NCBI GenBank assembly: GCA_017997855.1
Contig: JAGOEF010000091.1
Location: 1 to 6,627 of the forward strand
Length of the DNA stretch: 6,627 bases
Reading direction: 5' to 3'
Origin: Bacteroidales bacterium
Lineage (GTDB): Bacteria > Bacteroidota > Bacteroidia > Bacteroidales > ML635J-15
The position numbers were made by a program, and so were the translations under genes. Below are positions 1 through 6,562 of the stretch, in pieces. A model generated the notes under the pieces. The model saw nothing but the letters and a program-made list of their open reading frames with translations, ran no database searches and was not told the DNA's origin. Position 1 is the stretch's first letter, and each line of letters opens with the position of its first letter.

Positions 1-3000
1 GTACAAAGATGCTTCCTGATAAAGTCCTGTACCCAAGTATCGGCTTGTGGATAGAAACGACCAATCGGTTCCATTGGTTGACACTTCGACGTAGCAATAA
101 TCGTAGTTTTTCTCGGTTAATGCCATGCTTGCAAAAGACAGGTAGGGGTGCTGTGTATTGCTTAAATCGACCGGACAGCGAAGTTCAAGGATATTATTAT
201 CAGAATTGGTGTATTGATTTTTAATACAATATTGACCTTCGAAAGCTAGGTTGGAGTCGATGCTCCAGTTTGCCCCGTTTGAACCGGCATTCACAAAAGC
301 CCCTACACCGTTTTCAAACGTTTCGATCAGGGGAAGGCTGAATGAAGCATCGCAAGTGGTACTTATTTCGATTTTCTCGGACCAATCGCTAAAACTGCTT
401 CCACAAATACACCTGCAATATATATCGTAAGAAGTATGGGGCTCCAAATCTGTAATCGTGTATTCGGTAGTATTGATACCACTGACTATGTTTCCGTCAG
501 TATAAGGATTAAAACCTGCAAATCCGTATAAAACCGCCCATCCGGTTGCATCGGGTTCGATTGCACAGGAAACAATTGCTGTGTTTACAGTCACATCAGA
601 AACCGTAAAACTAACCGGAACCAAACACGCCGGTAATGTGGTAAATTGGTAAATATCCGACCATTGCGATTCTCCATCTGTTTCGCAATCGGCTTTTACA
701 CGCACATCGTATTGGGTACCTGGGGCAAGATCTTCCAATTCATAGGGCGTTTCTAATATTTCTGTCAGCAAGGTGCCTTCGGTTTCAGGATTACAAGGAG
801 ATTCTCCGTAAATTATTTTCCAAGAATTAGCGTCTGGAGATATCCAATTAACGCTTGCATGTGTTTTCGCAATATTTGATACGGATAAACCGGTTGGGGT
901 AATACATTGCTCAGGAGTAACAACAATCAACGGTTCTGCCATTGAACTTTGTTCGTTGTCGGCACAATTCGCCATTACATAAACGTCGTAATGAGTTTCG
1001 GGGTTCAGATCGGTAATTATTACAGTATTGACATCCACATTTAGTTCAGAGCCTTCTTCAACCGGGTTAAAACCATGTATGCCGTAGATTACTTTCCAGC
1101 TTAGGGCTAAACTATTGTTCTCCCACATTAATTCAGCAAAACTACTTTCGACAAGCCCAGTTTCAAGACCGGTCACCGACGGGCAGGTTTCGTCAAATAT
1201 CTTTATGTTGTCGATATACCAGCCCGGATAGTTAGCTAAGTTGAGAGAATTGACTCGAAACCTGAGCCAAACTTCAGACTGCCCCGAATAGTCGGAAAGT
1301 GAAAACTTTTCGTTTCTCCAATACACATTTGTCAATGGCGTTGAAAATGATGTGTAATATGAACTCATATCAAAACAAGGTCCTTCTGGGTTGTTTTGCG
1401 TGGGAATATGGTAGTTTCCCGAACCTAAATATCGATTGGCAGGCAATATTGTCCAAGTAAAACCGTCGGTAGAGAGTTCAACGTAACAATGGTCAATATT
1501 GGATCTAGTCAAGGGTATTTGAGAAAATGTAAGCACGGGATTTACTACAGTGCTAAAGTCAATCGGGCAATGCAAAATCAGGCTGTTCGAGTTATTGGCA
1601 CTAAAATGGTTTCTGACACAATTCGACCCGTCGGTTGAAACAGATGATACAATATCCCAGTCAACATTGTTTGCAAAATCGTTGATGAAATATCCAGGTT
1701 CAGATTCAAAACTTTCGGAAGCAGGTAAGGCCGAACTATTATCGCACGATGTGAAGATATTGAGTTTTTCGGACCAGTTACTTAAATGTTCGCCACAGTC
1801 GGACCTTGCGTAAATGTCATATTCTGTTTGGGGTAAAAGCCCTTCGATGGTATAATCAGTCGAAGAAAGGCCTGTAATGAGAGCTCCCTCGTTTGATGGA
1901 TCAAACCCCGATTGGCCATAGGCAATATCCCATTGAGTGGCAGTTCCTGTTTCGTGCCAGCCAAGATTGACCGAGTATGCCGAAATCTCGGAAAAAGTCA
2001 ACCCGTCGGGAGTCAGGCAATAGGGTATTGTTGTTATCTGCGCCGGACCTGTCCAGTGATTATAACTGCCTGCGCAGTGCGCTTTTATGTAGATATCATA
2101 AGTTTTTCCATCGTCTAAGCCTTCGAGGGTGAACGGATTTGCAACTATCCCCGAAATAAAGTTACCACTTATTTCAGGGTCAAACCCTACTTCTCCATAA
2201 ATCACATCCCATTCGGTGGTTGTAACAACATCGGACCAACTCACAACAACTGACGTTTCGGTAGCACCGTATGCCACAACATTCTCGGGAGCCATGCACT
2301 CCGGCTCAGCATTTACGGCAACATTGTCGATAAACAAGTCGTTATTTGCATTTGAAACCGTTGATTGACCATAAAAACCAATCTTTACGATTCCGCTGTA
2401 ACTCGAAAGGTCGACAATCACATGTTCACCCTGTGGGTTCAACTCGTTGTAAACATGGGCAGAGCCTTGATTATCCCATTTCCTGAGTATATTTGCAGAA
2501 CTCCAAGTTAGTCCGTTGTTCGTTGAAATAATAATTGCAAATATATCATCTGTGCCCGATAGTTGAGGATTTGTCGTTAAATATTGACTTGTTAATGCAA
2601 CATCAAACTCAAGCATGTAAGAAACCGTTCCGTCACCCAGGTTTATGGAGGGAGATATCAGCCATCCATATAAGGATGTGCCGTAAATATTTATTCTTGC
2701 AGCTCCGGTTGTTCCAATGTTTGCAAAACCATCAATAAACCAACGATTTGAATAACTCAGGGTCGAATTTACAGTAAGTTGTCCTGATCGCAGACTCCAG
2801 CATTTTGCAGGAAGTGATGGTACATTAAAATCTTCTAAAAAGTCAGGGATTAAGGTAATGCAATTTGTGGTAAAACCATACACCGGCGACCATGAGCTTG
2901 TCTCTGCTCCACACAGGGTTCTGATAAAGATTTGATAATTTGTTCCATATGACAAGCCATTCAGCGTGTATGGTTTTTCGGTAATACCTGTAAGGATTGT

Positions 3001-3417
3001 CCCTGCTCCTTGAGAGAATGCCCAATGACCATACTCAATTTCCCACAATTCCGTTTGTCCGGGCTGGCTCCAGAAAAATGTTGCGCTGGAATCAGAAATT
3101 GTAACAAGTGAAACGTTAGTCGGAGCAGGGCATGTTATCAATGTTGTGAAACTTAAAGGACCAACTAAAATGCTGTTGCCACCGGTACCGTTACAATTCG
3201 AACGAATGTAAACCTGGTATGTGGTATTGGGAGATAATCCGGTTAAAGTATATGTGTTCTCGGTAATGCCGAAGACCGCCGTTCCTGCTGCCGCAGGAAT
3301 AAATCCGATCGGACCGTAAATTACCGTCCAATCGTCCGCAGCACCCTCCTGATCCCACGAAAGCACAGCGCTTTCCTGCAAAATGTTTGATACGGTAAAA
3401 TTTGTAGGGGCATTACA
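1..3417 (-). repeat. Degenerate protein-level repeats: seven FN3 modules and three jelly-roll modules
   Basis: The coding sequence after the signal peptide is made of repeats that are recognisable in protein but diverged in DNA. FN3 modules cover 3417-2860, 2298-1744 and 1185-352. Jelly-roll modules cover 2859-2299, 1743-1186 and 351-1. Boundaries are marked by cysteine codons with their 5' base at 3417, 3132, 2862, 2298, 2019, 1746, 1185, 906, 627 and 354. The second and third jelly rolls are clearly paralogous: both have a CP[IV]D[FL] strand, then CYVE[LV]ST[DN]G, then RYLG[ST]G. Each is preceded by an FN3 module ending in WSEK and then a TC or SC boundary, so the duplicated unit is FN3 plus jelly roll. 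Confidence 0.8.
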
Positions 3418-3498
3418 AGCGAATAATTCGGGAATAGTAATTATACCGGGAAACAGCAACAAAACGACCGTTTTAAAAACAATGAAATTTATTCGCAT
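1..3498 (-). CDS. Giant secreted FN3/jelly-roll modular protein, adhesin-like (3' end cut by window)
   Basis: Reading the minus strand from the ATG at 3498 gives 1166 codons with no stop up to the left edge, so the C-terminus is missing. Residues 1-27 look like a signal peptide. Seven FN3-like repeats follow at about 28-122, 123-213, 401-493, 494-585, 772-864, 865-957 and 958-1049, most carrying the pattern W-x-[VI]-[IA]-Y-G-x-x-G-F-x-P and a late Y-[DQ]-[VI]-[YR] strand. Three larger beta-rich modules lie at 214-400, 586-771 and 1050 to the edge. The first two close with F/YIDN followed by a hydrophobic strand, as in MAM/cleaved-adhesin/choice-of-anchor J jelly rolls. No catalytic domain is visible. 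In Bacteroidota such proteins are usually exported by the type IX system and held at the surface by a C-terminal sorting domain, which is inferred here since the C-terminus is absent. The start is the first ATG after an in-frame stop (3562-3564) and directly precedes the signal peptide. The role is probably adhesion or carbohydrate/protein binding, but the ligand is unknown. The missing part could hold an enzyme domain. Confidence 0.9.
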   Translation of the reverse strand, partial: MRINFIVFKTVVLLLFPGIITIPELFACNAPTNFTVSNILQESAVLSWDQEGAADDWTVIYGPIGFIPAAAGTAVFGITENTYTLTGLSPNTTYQVYIRSNCNGTGGNSILVGPLSFTTLITCPAPTNVSLVTISDSSATFFWSQPGQTELWEIEYGHWAFSQGAGTILTGITEKPYTLNGLSYGTNYQIFIRTLCGAETSSWSPVYGFTTNCITLIPDFLEDFNVPSLPAKCWSLRSGQLTVNSTLSYSNRWFIDGFANIGTTGAARINIYGTSLYGWLISPSINLGDGTVSYMLEFDVALTSQYLTTNPQLSGTDDIFAIIISTNNGLTWSSANILRKWDNQGSAHVYNELNPQGEHVIVDLSSYSGIVKIGFYGQSTVSNANNDLFIDNVAVNAEPECMAPENVVAYGATETSVVVSWSDVVTTTEWDVIYGEVGFDPEISGNFISGIVANPFTLEGLDDGKTYDIYIKAHCAGSYNHWTGPAQITTIPYCLTPDGLTFSEISAYSVNLGWHETGTATQWDIAYGQSGFDPSNEGALITGLSSTDYTIEGLLPQTEYDIYARSDCGEHLSNWSEKLNIFTSCDNSSALPASESFESEPGYFINDFANNVDWDIVSSVSTDGSNCVRNHFSANNSNSLILHCPIDFSTVVNPVLTFSQIPLTRSNIDHCYVELSTDGFTWTILPANRYLGSGNYHIPTQNNPEGPCFDMSSYYTSFSTPLTNVYWRNEKFSLSDYSGQSEVWLRFRVNSLNLANYPGWYIDNIKIFDETCPSVTGLETGLVESSFAELMWENNSLALSWKVIYGIHGFNPVEEGSELNVDVNTVIITDLNPETHYDVYVMANCADNEQSSMAEPLIVVTPEQCITPTGLSVSNIAKTHASVNWISPDANSWKIIYGESPCNPETEGTLLTEILETPYELEDLAPGTQYDVRVKADCETDGESQWSDIYQFTTLPACLVPVSFTVSDVTVNTAIVSCAIEPDATGWAVLYGFAGFNPYTDGNIVSGINTTEYTITDLEPHTSYDIYCRCICGSSFSDWSEKIEISTTCDASFSLPLIETFENGVGAFVNAGSNGANWSIDSNLAFEGQYCIKNQYTNSDNNILELRCPVDLSNTQHPYLSFASMALTEKNYDYCYVEVSTNGTDWSFLSTSRYLGTGLYQEASLY
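3418..3498 (-). other. Signal peptide of the FN3/jelly-roll protein
   Basis: Residues 1-27 have a short basic start (R2, K9), a hydrophobic run from about V11 to I22 and a likely cleavage after the A of LFA, directly before C28. The LFAC sequence also resembles a lipobox. However, C28 is the same cysteine that opens nearly every FN3 repeat in the protein, so ordinary signal peptidase I cleavage is preferred over lipidation. The choice is inference. Confidence 0.7.
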
Positions 3499-3549
3499 AT
3501 AATGACAAAGAATATAATTGCTTTTGTAGGATAATTTAAATTTCACATA

Positions 3550-3583
3550 CAAAAATAAGCTTTATTTTAATAACTACAGCAAC
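3550..3583 (-). promoter_or_regulatory. Candidate Bacteroidota promoter of the FN3/jelly-roll gene
   Basis: On the minus strand, TATTTTTG (3557-3550) matches the Bacteroidota -7 element TAnnTTTG exactly. A partial -33 element, GTTG (3583-3580, consensus TTTG), lies 22 bases upstream, slightly further than usual. Transcription would start near 3544 and give a leader of roughly 45 bases. The -7 box overlaps an AT-rich inverted repeat (arms 3552-3558 and 3562-3568) that could bind a regulator or simply reflect base composition. No Shine-Dalgarno sequence precedes the ATG, which is normal for this phylum. Confidence 0.5.
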
Positions 3584-3866
3584 CGAGCATAATATTCTCC
3601 CGCCCACTCCAAATCACCTGCACATGACCCGGAGCCTCTTAATAAATCGCCTTACCATGCACTTAGGAAATCGACAAATGATATAAAGGTTTTAGAATGT
3701 TGCCAGCAATTTCTGATTTAGCCTTTAGGGAAAACATGGCATGAAACCCAAAATGAGCAAGAGGAAATTCTTTAGATCGATATTACATTAGGGTTATCAG
3801 CGATTAACTTGGATGGGGTAGAAAAATGAAGCAATTAAAAAGCTTTGCGGTGAAAAGATAATTTAA
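3584..3866. other. Intergenic stretch with no recognisable gene
   Basis: About 280 bases between the two divergent promoters hold no open frame of useful length on either strand and no clear RNA gene or repeat. Only very short frames occur, for example a 16-codon one beginning at the ATG near 3740 on the plus strand. Nothing in the sequence shows a function, and it could be decayed DNA. Confidence 0.5.
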
Positions 3867-3909
3867 TCGCCGTAAATATGCGGCGAATAATTCGTATCTT
3901 TACCGCATA
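3867..3909 (+). promoter_or_regulatory. Fic promoter with nested inverted repeats (candidate operator)
   Basis: A -7-like box, TATCTTTA (3895-3902, one base from TAnnTTTG), sits 18 bases before the Fic ATG. It is surrounded by three overlapping perfect inverted repeats: TCGCCG/CGGCGA (3867-3872 and 3881-3886), TATGCGG/CCGCATA (3877-3883 and 3903-3909), and CGAAT/ATTCG around A3889 (3884-3894). No good -33 TTTG is present, and the palindromes occupy that place. Because the Fic protein ends in a winged helix, self-regulation at this site is a reasonable inference but is not shown. Confidence 0.55.
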
Positions 3910-3920
3910 ATTGGTTTGAT

Positions 3921-5039
3921 ATGGCTAAATACATTTATCAATACGAAAACTGGTTTGATTTCAGTTGGCAAAATGAGGCTGTGAGTACTGCGCTGGGCGA
4001 TGTTCGTTTTTTGCAGGGGAAGATTTTAGGACAAATTCATTCGCTAGGTTTTTCGGAAAAAGAGGAAAAAAATCTCGAAATGCTTACGCTTGATGTGCTT
4101 AAATCGTCGGAAATTGAGGGAGAAAAACTGAATTATGAACAAGTTCGCTCGTCAATTGCCCGGCGTTTGGGAATACATACTGCAGGACTTGTTGATTCGC
4201 CCCGAAATGTTGATGGAGTTGTGGAAATGATGCTTGATGCTACGCAGAATTTCAAAAAACCGCTTACCGAAGAACGATTATTTGGCTGGCACGCCGCACT
4301 ATTCCCGACAGGTTACAGCGGAATGTATAAAATCGAAGTTGGCAAATATCGCAGCGAAGAAATGCAGATTGTTTCGGGGGCAATGGGCAAAGAACGTTTA
4401 CATTACGAAGCTGTTCCGGCAAAAGATGTAAAAGCGGAAATGGACAGGTTTCTCTTGTGGTTAAACGATGATACAACCATTATTGACCGTGTGTTAAAAT
4501 CTGCCATTGCTCATTTTTGGTTTGTCATTATTCACCCGTTTGATGACGGCAACGGACGAATAGCAAGAGCCATTTCGGATATGTTACTTGCGCGAAGCGA
4601 GAATAGTTCGGAACGGTTTTATAGTTTGTCGAACCAAATTCAGCAAGAGAAAAAGTTTTATTATGAAACGCTTAAAACCGTTCAGCATAGTGAGGGAGAC
4701 ATAACAAAATGGTTGGTTTGGTATTTAACCTGTTTGAAACACGCATTGCTTGAAACCGAAGAAAGCATGCAAAACATTGTGAGAAAAGCGGAGTTTTGGG
4801 AGAAGCATAAGAACACCCCGATTAACGAGCGACAACGCCATATGATAAACAAGTTGTTTGATGATTTTTTTGGAAAACTAACTTCTTCGAGGTGGGCAAA
4901 AATAACAAAGTGCTCTGCCGACACTGCTTTACGCGACATTAAAGATTTGATAGAGAAAGGTATTTTGCAAAAGGCAGAAGAAGGAGGCAGAAGTGCTAAT
5001 TACACATTGGTTAAAAGCGATAAAAACGCCTGCGCTTGA
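3921..5039 (+). CDS. Fic-domain protein AMPylase, DUF4172-type N-terminus and C-terminal winged helix
   Basis: This complete protein of 372 aa is predicted to transfer AMP from ATP to a hydroxyl side chain of a target protein in the cytoplasm; the target is unknown. Residues about 4-90 resemble the DUF4172-type N-terminal region. It contains SSEIEG (62-67), which fits the [ST]xxxE[GN] inhibitory helix motif with E66 as the blocking glutamate (class II Fic). The Fic core spans about 115-275 and carries HPFDDGNGRIAR (205-216), with catalytic H205, metal-binding D209, the GNGR anion loop and R216 all intact. The flap is probably near 139-153. Residues about 303-365 look like a winged helix, suggesting DNA binding or a dimer/partner surface. 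The length fits full-length family members. The ATG at 3921 follows the promoter box closely and has no Shine-Dalgarno sequence. The protein is not obviously a toxin of the Doc or FicT type, and no separate antitoxin gene lies next to it, consistent with built-in inhibition. Confidence 0.9.
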   Translation: MAKYIYQYENWFDFSWQNEAVSTALGDVRFLQGKILGQIHSLGFSEKEEKNLEMLTLDVLKSSEIEGEKLNYEQVRSSIARRLGIHTAGLVDSPRNVDGVVEMMLDATQNFKKPLTEERLFGWHAALFPTGYSGMYKIEVGKYRSEEMQIVSGAMGKERLHYEAVPAKDVKAEMDRFLLWLNDDTTIIDRVLKSAIAHFWFVIIHPFDDGNGRIARAISDMLLARSENSSERFYSLSNQIQQEKKFYYETLKTVQHSEGDITKWLVWYLTCLKHALLETEESMQNIVRKAEFWEKHKNTPINERQRHMINKLFDDFFGKLTSSRWAKITKCSADTALRDIKDLIEKGILQKAEEGGRSANYTLVKSDKNACA

Positions 5040-5060
5040 ATTGGTTTTGGAGCTTAAGTT

Positions 5061-5099
5061 CATGCGCAAATATTAATCATATTTTGCGTATGCATGCGC
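5061..5099. repeat. Imperfect hairpin and CATGCGC direct repeat after the Fic gene
   Basis: CATGCGCAAA (5061-5070) can pair with TTTGCGTATG (5083-5092) over ten positions with one G-U pair and a 12-base loop. The heptamer CATGCGC recurs at 5093-5099. The hairpin begins 21 bases after the Fic stop codon and could end its transcript, but no T-run follows, so it is not a typical intrinsic terminator. It could equally be a protein-binding site. Confidence 0.4.
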
Positions 5100-5213
5100 T
5101 AATTTCGACCTGATTTTGGGTATTTGAGGGATTTTTACTATTTTTCTCCCAAGCCTTAACATCCAATAAGGTATTCACTAAATGACTTGTACGTAAATAA
5201 TTATTTTCAATCT

Positions 5214-5278
5214 TGTTTGAATTTTGTAAATAATCCTATATTATTTCAAACACACTTGAAATTATTTGAGTATCTTTG
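5214..5278 (+). promoter_or_regulatory. Promoter of the ATPase gene with TTTGAA inverted repeats
   Basis: TATCTTTG (5271-5278) is an exact match to the Bacteroidota -7 element TAnnTTTG and ends 21 bases before the ATG, so the leader would be short. No convincing -33 TTTG is seen; TTTC at 5244-5247 is the nearest candidate. Upstream, TGTTTGAA (5214-5221) and TTCAAACA (5245-5252) form a perfect 8-base inverted repeat, and TTTCAA (5244-5249) and TTGAAA (5256-5261) form a second one sharing an arm. These may be operator half-sites, or chance in AT-rich DNA. Confidence 0.5.
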
Positions 5279-5299
5279 TCCCAATAATAAGATTAACCC

Positions 5300-6562
5300 A
5301 TGGATACAAGATTGGCAGTAATTGAAAAATACCGAGTTACACCCGGTGATTTGTTGAAACTGGGAATAAAACGGAATATATACTTGGATAAACTTTTTGA
5401 GTTTGTTGGTACACCGTTGATAAAAGTTATTGTCGGACAGCGGCGCACCGGGAAAAGCTTCCTGCTGAGGCAAGTCGCTTTGAGATTGCAGAATGAAGGA
5501 GTTCAGCCTGAAAATATTGTTTATATCAATAAGGAATTTTCTGATTTCGATTTTTTAGAAACATACACCGAGCTTAAGTCGCTGTATGCCTTATACAAAG
5601 AAGAATACAAGGTCGAGGGTAAGACCTACTGGCTGATAGATGAAATACAGAATATTGACGGGTGGGAACGTTTTGTAAACTCTGTGTCGCAGGATTTCAG
5701 GGAGGATTGCGAACTGTTCGTATCGGGTTCAAATTCACATTTACTTTCAGGCGAGCTTGCTACCCTGCTATCGGGACGATATATTGTACTCCCTGTTTTT
5801 ACATTCGGTTATCAGGAATACATCACTGCAAACAATCTGCCCGATGGCCGAAATTCATATCTCGATTATATGCAAAAAGGCGGATTTCCCGAGTTTATTA
5901 ACCTACCTTTGGAGGAGAGCCGAAAAAATTATGTCTCAGCCATAAAAGACTCGGTGCTGCTGCGCGACGTAATCCAGCGATATAAGATTAAAGAAGCTCA
6001 ACTGCTCGAAGATATTTTTATTTTTTTAGTAAATAATGCTTCAAATTTGATATCGGTCTCCAATATTGTTGGATATTTTGCTGCGAAAAAGCGTAAAACA
6101 AATTATGAAACTATATCAACTTATATAACCTATTTGACGAATGCTTACATAATACATAAAGCTGACCGGTACAATATTCGAGGGAAGGAAACCATATCGG
6201 GAAATTGCAAGTATTACATCAATGATGTGGCTTTCAGGAATTATTTGTATCAGGGCTATGGCTATGGTGCCGGGTATCTACTTGAAAACACAGTCTATCT
6301 CGAATTGCGCCGACTCGGTTTTGAGGTTTATACTGGCGTTTTCGGAGATAAAGAGGTTGACTTTGTAGCGTTGAAAGGCGATCGAAAAATCTATATGCAA
6401 GCGTGTTATTCGATGGAAGACCCTGAAACCGCGAGGCGTGAATACGCAGCCCTTGAAGTCATTCCCGACAATTATGAAAAATACGTGCTAAGTCTCGATG
6501 AAGTAGGTTATCCCATTCGAAATGGGATAAAACATATAAAGGCCTGGGAAGTGATATTTTAA
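5300..6562 (+). CDS. AAA ATPase of the AAA_14/DUF4143 family
   Basis: This complete cytoplasmic ATPase of 420 aa belongs to a widespread accessory family whose cellular role is not established. The Walker A loop is GQRRTGKS (46-53, K52 and S53 binding nucleotide). Walker B is YWLIDEIQ (110-117, D114 and catalytic E115). A sensor-type segment VSGSNSHLL (141-149) is followed by LSGR with a possible arginine finger R160. Residues about 215-375 fit DUF4143: a helical part with winged-helix-like character, then a restriction-endonuclease-like core with ENTVYLELRRLG (329-340), KEVDFVA (351-357) and YMQACYS (365-371). D354 is kept, but the lysine expected after the E/Q of a catalytic PD-(D/E)xK site is replaced (Q367-A-C369), so nuclease activity is doubtful. 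The segment after 371 also reads like the C-terminal tail of this family. The start follows an exact -7 promoter box, with no Shine-Dalgarno sequence. It lies 260 bases after the Fic gene with its own promoter, so it is probably an independent unit. Confidence 0.9.
   Translation: MDTRLAVIEKYRVTPGDLLKLGIKRNIYLDKLFEFVGTPLIKVIVGQRRTGKSFLLRQVALRLQNEGVQPENIVYINKEFSDFDFLETYTELKSLYALYKEEYKVEGKTYWLIDEIQNIDGWERFVNSVSQDFREDCELFVSGSNSHLLSGELATLLSGRYIVLPVFTFGYQEYITANNLPDGRNSYLDYMQKGGFPEFINLPLEESRKNYVSAIKDSVLLRDVIQRYKIKEAQLLEDIFIFLVNNASNLISVSNIVGYFAAKKRKTNYETISTYITYLTNAYIIHKADRYNIRGKETISGNCKYYINDVAFRNYLYQGYGYGAGYLLENTVYLELRRLGFEVYTGVFGDKEVDFVALKGDRKIYMQACYSMEDPETARREYAALEVIPDNYEKYVLSLDEVGYPIRNGIKHIKAWEVIF

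Noticed and set aside
1550..1813. Plus-strand open frame of 87 codons
   Set aside because: It lies fully antisense to the long FN3/jelly-roll frame, which has clear domain patterns, and its translation resembles no known protein.
2535..2738. Plus-strand open frame of 67 codons
   Set aside because: It is antisense to the first jelly-roll module and has no promoter or recognisable motif.
3418..3498. Lipoprotein signal (LFAC)
   Set aside because: The cysteine is the recurring first residue of the FN3 repeats, and phenylalanine at -2 is not typical of a lipobox.
3740..3790. Short KPKMSKRKF-like reading near 3740, resembling the start of an IS3-type transposase
   Set aside because: It runs only 16 codons before a stop, has no downstream transposase sequence and no terminal inverted repeats, so a mobile-element remnant cannot be supported.
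4682..4939. Minus-strand open frame of 85 codons
   Set aside because: It is antisense to the Fic coding sequence, which carries intact motifs; no independent support.
5128..5150. GGGA/TCCC stem flanking T-rich DNA as a terminator
   Set aside because: The stem has only four base pairs, and the T-rich DNA is in the loop rather than after the stem.
5662..5945. Two plus-strand frames inside the ATPase gene
   Set aside because: They overlap the ATPase in another frame and encode low-complexity, cysteine-rich translations typical of shadow frames.
3921..6562. Fic and ATPase as a linked defence or toxin-antitoxin operon
   Set aside because: They are 260 bases apart, each with its own promoter-like box and possible operator, and I know of no established pairing of these families.
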